The notes below the pieces were generated by a model, which saw only the letters and a program-made list of their open reading frames with translations, was not told where the DNA came from and ran no database searches. From assembly GCF_020216685.1 (NCBI RefSeq), contig NZ_JAIWNS010000151.1, positions 1 through 12,575 of the forward strand: a stretch of 12,575 nt of DNA. The letters are read 5' to 3'. The position numbers and the translations under genes are program-made. Below, in pieces: positions 1-6,356 of the stretch (within the stretch, counting starts at the first letter, position 1; the number at the start of each line of letters is the position of its first letter). The DNA comes from Methanospirillum hungatei (GTDB lineage Archaea > Halobacteriota > Methanomicrobia > Methanomicrobiales > Methanospirillaceae).

Positions 1-145
1 ATTTTATCATTTGATGCATTAATAACTGAACTCGTACCGATTCATGTGATAACATCACCGCACCCATTGGTGGTCCCAGCAAAGTTATCCAGAAGACAGA
101 AGACATTATTATCGTATTTCGGAGGTATCCCCGCCGTCTGATCAA
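1..145 (-). CDS. Partial hypothetical protein, N-terminus only, possibly membrane-anchored
   Basis: An open frame runs on the minus strand from a TTG at 145-143 to the window edge, giving about 48 residues. The start is chosen because a strong Shine-Dalgarno sequence, GGGAGGA (157-151), lies 5 nt upstream. The N-terminus is basic (IRRRGYLR), followed by a hydrophobic stretch at about residues 11-32, which would suit a signal anchor or first membrane helix. I do not recognise the family. It lies downstream of the fmdE-like gene on the same strand, separated by T tracts. A competing reading exists: the plus strand is open from 1 to a TGA at 139-141 and could be the tail of another gene. I prefer the minus-strand reading because of the ribosome binding site. 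Confidence 0.35.
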   Translation of the reverse strand, partial: MIRRRGYLRNTIIMSSVFWITLLGPPMGAVMLSHESVRVQLLMHQMIK

Positions 146-157
146 TACTCTCCTCCC

Positions 158-210
158 AAAAAAATAGCGAACACATATACCATTGGAGTAACAGGGAACA
201 GGCAAAAAAA
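158..210 (-). terminator. Two T-tract terminators after the fmdE-like gene
   Basis: On the minus strand, runs of seven T occur at 210-204 and 164-158, 35 and 81 nt after the fmdE-like stop codon. Archaeal RNA polymerase can terminate on T tracts alone, so these are plausible terminators. No strong hairpin precedes them. Confidence 0.35.
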
Positions 211-244
211 GAGAGCGAGATTACTATCCCGAAGATTATTTATG

Positions 245-883
245 TCAGATTTTTTCGTAATATTTCTGACTTCCACATCCGGGACAAAGGCCATTTTCAA
301 CAAGGTTGTCCGGAACAGGTTCACCACATGACGTACAGATAACTGTCTTCCATTTCTTTTTATGGCTGACAGGTATCCGGACTTTTTCCCAGGATAACAT
401 TCCGGTTCCGATATCCAGAATTTCTTCCACCAGTTTCTTTTTCATGGTCATGCCATCAAAATCTGATGAATTAGCAAACCATGCCTTAAGTGTTGGAGTT
501 CCATCAAGTTTTCCCACATCAACCTTTACTCGAAAGCCCACAGCATGATCGTCTGTACTCGGACGATTCATTGTAAGTGCAAATCTACCGATCGGGATAA
601 TAGTGAGACGATGATTTCCGGTAGTACAGTGAGTGATTACCTGCAGTGGATCCGGTGCACATTTCGTCGTTTCACACACTGCATACAATTTCTCTCCAGG
701 GGTTGCCCCCAGAAGCTCGAGAGCCTTATCGACCATATAAATGCCAATGAGCAGACCTGGAGCAGGAAATGTATGAAAATCAATACACTGGTCGAACCAG
801 TTAACAATGGTAGGATCACTCCCATTTTTTTTAAGCAGAGAAAGAATTTCCTCTTTTGAGTATTCGTCCCCGAGTTTGGACAT
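245..883 (-). CDS. fmdE: FmdE-family protein with C-terminal zinc ribbon
   Basis: The 212-residue product has an FmdE-type N-terminal domain followed by a zinc ribbon. FmdE proteins are associated with formylmethanofuran dehydrogenases and other Mo/W proteins; their exact role is unclear, so a role in enzyme assembly or metal handling is inference. Numbering from the upstream TTG at 904, the family segment is at residues 42-100 (DFHTFPAPG, VCETTKCAPDPLQVITHC) and the ribbon cysteines are C190, C193, C207 and C210. The usual FHGHxCPG motif reads FHTFPAPG, so the second His and the Cys are absent. I prefer ATG 883 because a TATA-like TTGTATATG lies about 25 bp upstream, fitting a leaderless mRNA; TTG 904 would add seven residues. 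The gene is divergent from the fwd operon. Confidence 0.82.
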   Translation of the reverse strand: MSKLGDEYSKEEILSLLKKNGSDPTIVNWFDQCIDFHTFPAPGLLIGIYMVDKALELLGATPGEKLYAVCETTKCAPDPLQVITHCTTGNHRLTIIPIGRFALTMNRPSTDDHAVGFRVKVDVGKLDGTPTLKAWFANSSDFDGMTMKKKLVEEILDIGTGMLSWEKVRIPVSHKKKWKTVICTSCGEPVPDNLVENGLCPGCGSQKYYEKI

Positions 884-904
884 GTAATTAATGTTTGACT
901 TCAA

Positions 905-925
905 GACATATACAAATTGATATGT
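905..925 (-). promoter_or_regulatory. Promoter of the fmdE-like gene with overlapping palindrome
   Basis: A TATA-like TTGTATATG on the minus strand (about 917-908) is one archaeal promoter distance from ATG 883. It lies inside an inverted repeat, ACATAT at 906-911 and ATATGT at 920-925 with an 8-nt spacer, which could be a repressor site. The match is short and could be chance. Confidence 0.35.
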
Positions 926-1157
926 TTACCTCTTCAGAAATGATCACAAACATTCGAGAGAGAATTTTCATCATTCTAATAATAAATCCATTTCTATTGA
1001 TTATGCAGTATGTTAAATGAATCATGTAAAAATATTGTTGAGTATCTCACCAATAATCAACATTTTTGCGGCACCATAATTTATACTGATAACAATGGAG
1101 TAGGTAGTAAACTACTTTTAGAATATTTTCACCATTATTATAGCATAAGTGATCAAC

Positions 1158-1177
1158 TATTCACGCGATAGTGAATA
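1158..1177. repeat. Perfect palindrome TATTCAC-N6-GTGAATA
   Basis: Seven-base arms at 1158-1164 and 1171-1177 are perfectly complementary around a 6-nt spacer. The length and symmetry suit a dimeric transcription factor. The half-site TTCAC is shared with the nearby TTTTCACC repeats, so the same protein may bind both; that link is inference. Confidence 0.4.
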
Positions 1178-1213
1178 TTAATATGTATGACTAAAAATAG
1201 GTATAAGTAAACT

Positions 1214-1242
1214 AAATTAGGTTATTCCTCCCTAATTTTTTT
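1214..1242 (+). terminator. Terminator-like hairpin followed by T run
   Basis: AAATTAGG (1214-1221) pairs perfectly with CCTAATTT (1231-1238) around a 9-nt loop, and the downstream arm runs into seven consecutive T (1236-1242). This is the shape of an intrinsic terminator on the plus strand. No gene is recognised upstream on that strand, so it may end a short unannotated transcript or be only an AT-rich inverted repeat. Confidence 0.35.
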
Positions 1243-1282
1243 CACCAATTTTCACCATAATTTGTGAGAAAACCGATACGGT

Positions 1283-1413
1283 TATCACGTCATACTCTCT
1301 ATGATGTATTGCTCGGATATACCACCGGGCACATGTTTAACGTGATAGAGGCAGAATCAACCCGAATTCGTGAAGGATTTTCCCGAGTTCTTCCTTCATG
1401 AATGATTCTGCCT
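1283..1413 (+). ncRNA. Candidate structured RNA: three-way junction plus long hairpin
   Basis: TATCACGT (1283-1290) pairs with ACGTGATA (1340-1347). Inside this 8-bp stem are CATA/TATG (1291-1294 with 1300-1303) and GCTCGG/CCGGGC (1311-1316 with 1325-1330, one G-U). One base later a second domain begins: AGGCAGAATCA (1349-1359) pairs perfectly with TGATTCTGCCT (1403-1413), and TTCGTGAAGGA (1367-1377) pairs with TCCTTCATGAA (1392-1402) with one G-U, leaving a 7-nt one-sided bulge. The stretch is richer in GC than its surroundings and holds no open frame of note. A weak TATA-like CATAATTT at 1255-1262 is about 25 bp upstream. It could be a small RNA, or DNA inverted repeats from a mobile-element remnant. 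The strand is a guess. Confidence 0.4.
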
Positions 1414-1743
1414 TTCTATATGGTTTGTAATCTCAATTTAGGGTTCGTTATTAAAAACGAATTATTAACATTTTCACAATTTTCCATGAATCAATAACAG
1501 AATGACGAATTTTCACCGATAATCACCATAATGCGCGGAACTTCATAAGAATGCATTTTACCATGGATTGGAGTTAATTTTTTGATGTTAATTCTTCTAA
1601 TGTCGCACATAAATTTTGCGTGATTTTATCATTATTATGGGGTTAATTATAATATTTATAATCCTTCTAATAATGCCTATTATGCTAACTTTTTTTGCTC
1701 ATTCACCAATAAATCATCATTTTGAAGAAAGCAAAACAATGAA

Positions 1744-1751
1744 TTTATATA
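1744..1751 (+). promoter_or_regulatory. TATA box of the fwdDBAC operon
   Basis: TTTATATA at 1744-1751, with an A-rich BRE-like stretch just upstream, would place the transcription start near 1773-1776. The leader before fwdD would then be about 112 nt. Confidence 0.5.
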
Positions 1752-1802
1752 GTGAAAAGAGAAAATTTCTGTTATCACGGGACAATCAGAGTACTTCAGG
1801 TC

Positions 1803-1849
1803 TGCATGTTCCGGGACATGCATCATATAACCGGCTTTCCGGTCGTATG
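1803..1849 (+). promoter_or_regulatory. Two consecutive hairpins in the fwd operon leader
   Basis: Hairpin 1 pairs TGCATGT (1803-1809) with ACATGCA (1816-1822) over a 6-nt loop. Hairpin 2 runs from 1824 to 1849: CATA and ACCGG on the left pair with CCGGT and TATG on the right over a CTTT loop, interrupted only by an A-C mismatch and a G-U. Both lie between the predicted transcription start and the fwdD ribosome binding site (GAGGAG, 1878-1883). A cis-regulatory leader is plausible; there is no T tract after them, so control by termination is not evident. Confidence 0.42.
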
Positions 1850-1887
1850 ACTGTTCATCGGCGATTTTCTTCGTTACGAGGAGCATT

Positions 1888-2289
1888 ATGAGCACAATTT
1901 CCATCAATCTGATTTCCGGACGTACCATTCAGCAGGGTGCGTCAATGGAAGGCGGAAAAGAGACTGATAAATACATGAAAGCCTGCGGGATCATCGAGAT
2001 CGATGATTCTGACTTTAAACGCCTTGGCATCATGAAAAATACCAATGTCAAGGTAAAAAGTGAATATGGAGAAGTTGTCGTAAAGGCAATTGAAGCAACC
2101 CAGGGGCCGCATCCGGGCGTTGCCTTCATCCCCATGGGACCATGGGCAAACAGTGTGACCAGCCCTGAAACGTACAGCACCGGTATGCCCACTTTTAAAG
2201 GAGTCCCGATTACTATTGAACCAGCAGAGAAGGAAAAAGTCCTGAACTCATTGGAACTTGTCAGGGCTAAGTGCTGGGGTGATGCATAA
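1888..2289 (+). CDS. fwdD: Formylmethanofuran dehydrogenase subunit D
   Basis: The 133-residue protein matches the size and sequence of FwdD/FmdD, a molybdopterin-dinucleotide-binding domain with a double-psi beta-barrel fold. In the family it completes, with FwdB, the site that holds the W- or Mo-bis-pterin cofactor for reducing CO2 to formate. Visible family segments are the N-terminal LISGRTIQQGASMEGGK and the ATQGPHPGVAFIPMGPWAN segment at about residues 70-90. ATG 1888 is preceded by GAGGAG (1878-1883), a good ribosome binding site. It is the first gene of the operon and its TAA overlaps the fwdB ATG by one base (TAATG), which suggests translational coupling. The sequence does not show whether Mo or W is used. 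Confidence 0.93.
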   Translation: MSTISINLISGRTIQQGASMEGGKETDKYMKACGIIEIDDSDFKRLGIMKNTNVKVKSEYGEVVVKAIEATQGPHPGVAFIPMGPWANSVTSPETYSTGMPTFKGVPITIEPAEKEKVLNSLELVRAKCWGDA

Positions 2290-3608
2290 TGTCAAAAACA
2301 TGTACTGATGTCATCTGTCCATTTTGTGGGACTCTTTGCGATGATCTGATTGTCACCACAGATGATGAAGGAAAAAAGATCCTGAATGTTGAGAATGCCT
2401 GCGCCATCGGAGCGGAGAAATTCCTCCATGCATCTGATCACTCACACCGGGTAACCCGTCCGCAGAAACTTCAGGAAGACGGATCCTTCAAAGAGATAAC
2501 CTACGATGAGGCCATCGAATATACCGCACAGATGCTGGCAAATGCGAAAAAGCCATCCATGTACGGCTGGTCCTCAACCAATTGTGAATCCCAGAGCGTC
2601 GGACATGAAATCGCAGAACTCTGTGGAGCACTGGTAGACAATACCGCTGCCGTCTGTCACGGAACAACCCTTATTGCAGTGCAGAATGTAGGTATCCCAA
2701 GCTGTACCCTTGGAGAAGTCAAGAACCGTGCAGATCGCGTTATTTTCTGGGGATGCAACCCGGCTCATGCACACCCCCGCCACATGTCCCGGTATTCCAT
2801 CTTCCCCCGTGGTTACTTCACCGGAAAGGGTCAGAAACAGAGAAAGATCATCGTCGTGGATCCACGTCCGACCGATACCGCAAGCCTTGCAGATGTTCAC
2901 CTTCAGGTTGAACAGGGGTATGACTATGAATTACTCCAGGCACTCCGTGCAGCAGTCCGTGGAAATGAACTGACCGGAGATATTATCGCCGGAGTCCCGA
3001 AGGAAAAGGTCTACGAGGCAGCTGAACTCTTAAAGTCCGGCCGGTTCGGAGTCATCTTCTTCGGTATGGGAGTGACCCAGTCCCTTGGAAAGGATCACAA
3101 CATCGATGCAGCCATCATGCTGACAAAAGACCTCAATGACTACACCAAGTTCTCCATCATAGCCATGAGAGGACACTATAATGTGACCGGTTCAGGTCAG
3201 GTCCTCGGCTGGCAGTTCGGATTCCCATACTCTGTCGACCTCTCCAGAGGGTTTGCACGGTACAACCCAGGTGAGACCGGAACCATCGAAGTCCTGAAGA
3301 GAAAGGAGATTGATGCCATGTTTGTCCTGGGCAGTGACCCTGGTGCACACTTCCCAATGGAATGTGTCAAAGAGATCTCCCGGCTCCCATCAGTCGCAAT
3401 TGACCCGCATATCACCCCGACCACCGCCATCTGCAAAGTCCATGTCCCGGTCGCCTTTGTGGGAGTAGAAGTCGGTGGCAACTGCTATCGTATGGATAAC
3501 GTCCCGATTGAAGCCAGAAAAGTTGTCGAACCACCGGAAGGAATGATGACCGATGAGGAGTTCCTGAAAGCAGTCTTAAAAAGGGTCAAAGAACTCAAGG
3601 CAAATTAA
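2289..3608 (+). CDS. fwdB: Formylmethanofuran dehydrogenase subunit B (catalytic, Mo/W pterin)
   Basis: The 439-residue product has the usual FwdB length and belongs to the formate dehydrogenase/molybdopterin oxidoreductase family. It reduces CO2 to formate, which passes through an internal tunnel to FwdA. The N-terminal [4Fe-4S] motif is C10-P-F-C13-G-T-L-C17 with C38 in NACAIG. C123 in the AVCHGTT motif corresponds to the cysteine that ligates tungsten in the characterised Methanothermobacter enzyme; it is encoded as cysteine here, not selenocysteine. Segments such as VIFWGCNPAHAHPRH and IIVVDPRPTDTASLAD are typical of pterin-binding domains. The start overlaps the fwdD stop. A 13-nt gap with a GGGAG ribosome binding site leads to fwdA. 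Nothing looks truncated. Confidence 0.95.
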   Translation: MSKTCTDVICPFCGTLCDDLIVTTDDEGKKILNVENACAIGAEKFLHASDHSHRVTRPQKLQEDGSFKEITYDEAIEYTAQMLANAKKPSMYGWSSTNCESQSVGHEIAELCGALVDNTAAVCHGTTLIAVQNVGIPSCTLGEVKNRADRVIFWGCNPAHAHPRHMSRYSIFPRGYFTGKGQKQRKIIVVDPRPTDTASLADVHLQVEQGYDYELLQALRAAVRGNELTGDIIAGVPKEKVYEAAELLKSGRFGVIFFGMGVTQSLGKDHNIDAAIMLTKDLNDYTKFSIIAMRGHYNVTGSGQVLGWQFGFPYSVDLSRGFARYNPGETGTIEVLKRKEIDAMFVLGSDPGAHFPMECVKEISRLPSVAIDPHITPTTAICKVHVPVAFVGVEVGGNCYRMDNVPIEARKVVEPPEGMMTDEEFLKAVLKRVKELKAN

Positions 3609-3621
3609 GGGAGTAATAATC

Positions 3622-5322
3622 ATGAGCGAATATATCATTAAAAATGGAAAGGTCTACGACCCAAAGACTGGATTAAAAGGAGATGTTGCCGATGTATGTA
3701 TCAAGGATGGAAAGATTGCAGACAAGGTCTCCAATAAGGCGAAAGTAATTGATGCAAAGGGCAAGACGGTCATGGCCGGTGCAGTTGAAGTCCATGCACA
3801 TGTCGCCGGTCCAAAAGTCAACGAAGGAAGAAACTACCGTCCGGAAGACAAACTCTTCACCTACAAGCCAACCGGAAAGAACACCCGTATGTCAGGCGGG
3901 TTCTCAATCCCGACCACCTTCAAGACCGGGTATGAATACGCCCGGATGGGATACACCACCGTCATGGAAGCTGCAATGCCGCCACTTTATGCACGGCACG
4001 TCCATGAAGAGATCAAGGACACTCCAATCATCGACGAAGGAGCATTCCCGGTCTTTGGAAATAACTGGTTTGTCTTTGAGTACCTGAAAAACAACGAGAT
4101 GGACAATGTCTGTGCATACATCTCCTGGCTGCTCAAGACAACCAAAGGATATGCAATCAAGATCGTCAACCCCGGTGGCTCTGAAGCATGGGGATGGGGA
4201 GAGAACTGTACAACCGTCAATGATCCGGTCCCGTACTTTGACATCACCCCCGCAGAGATTGTAAAGGGTCTTCTGACTGCAAACGAGAAGATGGGCCTTC
4301 CACACTCGATTCACATCCACTCAAACAATCTTGGAAATCCAGGGAACTATACCACAACCCTTGATACCTTAAAGATTGCAGAAGGAGTCAAACCAAACAA
4401 CAAGTTCGGTCGAGAACAGGTCCTTCACCATACCCACGTTCAGTTTCATAGCTACAAGGGTGACTCATGGGCAAACTTTGAGTCAGGAGCAAAGGAGATC
4501 GCGGATTATTTCAACAAGAACAAGAACATGACCATGGATCTTGGTTGTGTTACCCTTGATGAGACCACGACCATGACCGCCGACGGTCCGTTCGAGCACC
4601 ACCTTACCTCATTAAATCACCTCAAGTGGGCAAATGTGGATGTCGAACTTGAGACCAGCTCTGGTATCGTTCCCTACGTGTACGACCCGAACATCAAGGT
4701 ATGTGCCATTCAGTGGGCAATTGGTCTTGAACTTGGTCTCCTTGCAAAAGATCCGATGAGAACCTTCATCACCACCGACCACCCGAATGCAGGACCATTC
4801 ACCCGGTACCCGCGTATCATGAAGTGGCTTATGTCTGACAAGTCACGTCAGGCCATGCTCAAGGGCTTTAAGAACTCTGACAAGGTCATTGCAGCAACCA
4901 ACCTTGCTTCCATCGACCGTGAACTGACCCTCTATGAGATTGCCCAGATGACCAGAGCCGGACCTGCCAAATCACTTGGTCTGTATGACACCTTTGGTGG
5001 TCTTGCCCCTGGAATGGACGCCGATGTGGTCGTCTATGACCTGAACGAAGACAAGATCAAGGATGCGGAAGAGATCGAGAAGGCGTTCTCTGCAGCAGAT
5101 TATGTCTTTAAGAGTGGAACCCTCGTTGTAGAGAATGGTGAAGTCATCAACAACGGAAACAAGCGTACCCTCTGGGTTGATGCCAAAGTCCCGATGAACG
5201 AACAGGTAGAACGGGATGTCCAGATGAAGTTCCTCAAGTTCTACAGTATGAACCTGAACAACTACGAGGTATCAAACCACTACGTACCAAATCCGTACGT
5301 CATTGAGGTAGATTCCAACTAA
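3622..5322 (+). CDS. fwdA: Formylmethanofuran dehydrogenase subunit A (amidohydrolase)
   Basis: The 566-residue protein is a dihydroorotase-like amidohydrolase, the subunit that condenses formate with the amine of methanofuran to give formylmethanofuran. Expected binuclear-metal features are present: H58 and H60 in VEVHAHVAG, K180 in GYAIKIVNPGG (equivalent to the carboxylated lysine of the family), His residues in SIHIHSNN (231-233) and in LHHTHVQFH (269-276), and D386 in ITTDHPNAG. The length fits the family. ATG 3622 has a GGGAG ribosome binding site 9 nt upstream. It is the third gene of the operon, with a 13-nt gap to fwdC. Codon choice and base composition match its neighbours. Confidence 0.96.
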   Translation: MSEYIIKNGKVYDPKTGLKGDVADVCIKDGKIADKVSNKAKVIDAKGKTVMAGAVEVHAHVAGPKVNEGRNYRPEDKLFTYKPTGKNTRMSGGFSIPTTFKTGYEYARMGYTTVMEAAMPPLYARHVHEEIKDTPIIDEGAFPVFGNNWFVFEYLKNNEMDNVCAYISWLLKTTKGYAIKIVNPGGSEAWGWGENCTTVNDPVPYFDITPAEIVKGLLTANEKMGLPHSIHIHSNNLGNPGNYTTTLDTLKIAEGVKPNNKFGREQVLHHTHVQFHSYKGDSWANFESGAKEIADYFNKNKNMTMDLGCVTLDETTTMTADGPFEHHLTSLNHLKWANVDVELETSSGIVPYVYDPNIKVCAIQWAIGLELGLLAKDPMRTFITTDHPNAGPFTRYPRIMKWLMSDKSRQAMLKGFKNSDKVIAATNLASIDRELTLYEIAQMTRAGPAKSLGLYDTFGGLAPGMDADVVVYDLNEDKIKDAEEIEKAFSAADYVFKSGTLVVENGEVINNGNKRTLWVDAKVPMNEQVERDVQMKFLKFYSMNLNNYEVSNHYVPNPYVIEVDSN

Positions 5323-5335
5323 GGAGTGACAAGGA

Positions 5336-6334
5336 ATGGATATAGTAAAACTTACCCTCACGAAAGTTCCCGAACTGTACCTTGAAGCAGAAAACATCAC
5401 TCCTGACCACTTTGCAGGTAAGACTGCACAGCAGATTGGAGAATTACACGTTCACCTCGGAAACACCACTGCAAAAATCAGCGACTACTTCACTGTAGAA
5501 GGGAAGGGAGGAGCCACTGCTGCAGACACCAAGATCATCATCTCCGGGCCGACTGACAAGGTCAAGTACATCGGTATGAAGATGACCGCCGGAGAGATCG
5601 AGGTTCAGGGTAATACAGACATGTATACCGCGGCATGGATGGCAGGCGGGAAGATCCATGTCAAGGGAAATGTTGACTCATTCTGTGCCATTGGTATGAC
5701 CGGTGGCGAGTTCATCGTTGACGGGAATGCAAAGAACTACCTTGCAGCTTCATACCGTGGAGACTGGAGAGGGATGCAGGGTGGTAAGGTCATCGTGAAG
5801 GGCAACGCAGGATCCGATACTGCAACCTTTATGAACGGCGGTACCATCGATATCGGCGGCAATGTTGATGTTCACCTGGGAACCCATGCAGAAGGCGGTA
5901 AGATCATCGTCCGTGGCAATGCAAAAGGCCGTGTCGGGGGGCAGATGGTCAAGGGAGACATCTTTGTCCTTGGTCAGGTCGAGCGGATGATGCCCACCTA
6001 CATCCTGAAGGGTGAGGAAGAAGTCGAACTCGACGGTAAAAAACAGATGTTCCATGTCTGGATTGGTGACATGGGCGAGCGGCATGGAAAGCGGAAAGGA
6101 GAGATCATCTATGGAAAGATCTACGTTCCATCCGGCAAGGCTGAGGCCGCTGCACCGGCAGCCCGTGCAGAACGCAAGAAAAAATTGACCGACAAACAAC
6201 TTGAACAGGTTAAAGAAGCATTCAAAGGTCAGGAGCCAACCGTCCAGCAGGTCAGAACCTACATCTATGATACCTTTGATATTGACATGAAACCCATGCA
6301 GGTCTCACGTCTTATCGACGGACTCAAGAGATAA
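5336..6334 (+). CDS. fwdC: Formylmethanofuran dehydrogenase subunit C with C-terminal extension
   Basis: FwdC is a right-handed beta-helix scaffold, related to the C-terminal domain of glutamate synthase, that holds subunits A, B and D together. Residues 80-215 show the periodic repeats that form the helix (GEIEVQGN, GKIHVKGN, GEFIVDGN, GKVIVKGN, GTIDIGGN, GKIIVRGN). The family's usual length is about 265-275 residues; this product has 332. The extra part begins with an Ala/Arg/Lys-rich linker (residues 269-283) followed by about 50 residues, starting KLTDKQLEQVKEAF and ending QVSRLIDGLKR, that resemble a winged helix-turn-helix as found in some transposases. No stop codon or frame break separates the two parts. 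A GGAG ribosome binding site lies just after the fwdA stop. It is the last gene of the operon. Confidence 0.93.
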   Translation: MDIVKLTLTKVPELYLEAENITPDHFAGKTAQQIGELHVHLGNTTAKISDYFTVEGKGGATAADTKIIISGPTDKVKYIGMKMTAGEIEVQGNTDMYTAAWMAGGKIHVKGNVDSFCAIGMTGGEFIVDGNAKNYLAASYRGDWRGMQGGKVIVKGNAGSDTATFMNGGTIDIGGNVDVHLGTHAEGGKIIVRGNAKGRVGGQMVKGDIFVLGQVERMMPTYILKGEEEVELDGKKQMFHVWIGDMGERHGKRKGEIIYGKIYVPSGKAEAAAPAARAERKKKLTDKQLEQVKEAFKGQEPTVQQVRTYIYDTFDIDMKPMQVSRLIDGLKR

Positions 6335-6356
6335 TCTTTTTTTTTTTATTTTTTTT
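6335..6356 (+). terminator. Long T tract ending the fwd operon
   Basis: Right after the fwdC TAA comes T11 (6337-6347), one A, and T8 (6349-6356). This is a strong archaeal T-tract terminator for the plus strand. It overlaps the last codons and stop of the convergent modC gene, where it encodes the C-terminal lysines, so the two operons meet without a spacer. Confidence 0.75.

Larger units (their letters stand above)
1048..1713 (+). repeat. Dispersed array of TTTTCACC(A/G)-AT-rich repeats
   Basis: At least eight CACC(A/G)+AT-rich motifs lie in the same orientation, starting at 1048, 1072, 1130, 1243, 1253, 1514, 1524 and 1704. CACCATAAT occurs exactly at 1072, 1253 and 1524. Most copies are preceded by a T run. 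Two pairs (1243/1253 and 1514/1524) are spaced exactly 10 bp, one helical turn, and form two similar 23-bp units at 1239-1261 and 1510-1532. This looks like a binding array for a DNA-binding protein in the spacer between fmdE and fwdD. The motif matches no operator I can name. A single copy on the opposite strand lies at about 10875-10884. Confidence 0.5.

Noticed and set aside
1048..1713. CRISPR array
   Set aside because: The repeats are short, imperfect and irregularly spaced, with no uniform spacers and no cas genes nearby.
1616..1891. Plus-strand reading frame encoding a hydrophobic 91-residue peptide just before fwdD
   Set aside because: It starts at a TTG without a ribosome binding site, its hydrophobicity comes from runs of AT-rich codons, its second half crosses the fwd promoter and hairpins, and it overlaps the fwdD start.
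2289..3608. Selenocysteine in FwdB
   Set aside because: The active-site position is an ordinary cysteine codon (TGT in AVCHG) and the frame has no internal TGA.
5750..6199. Long open frames on the strand opposite the fwd genes
   Set aside because: They lie fully inside fwdC or the other fwd genes, have no ribosome binding sites, and their products are low-complexity complements of the real proteins.
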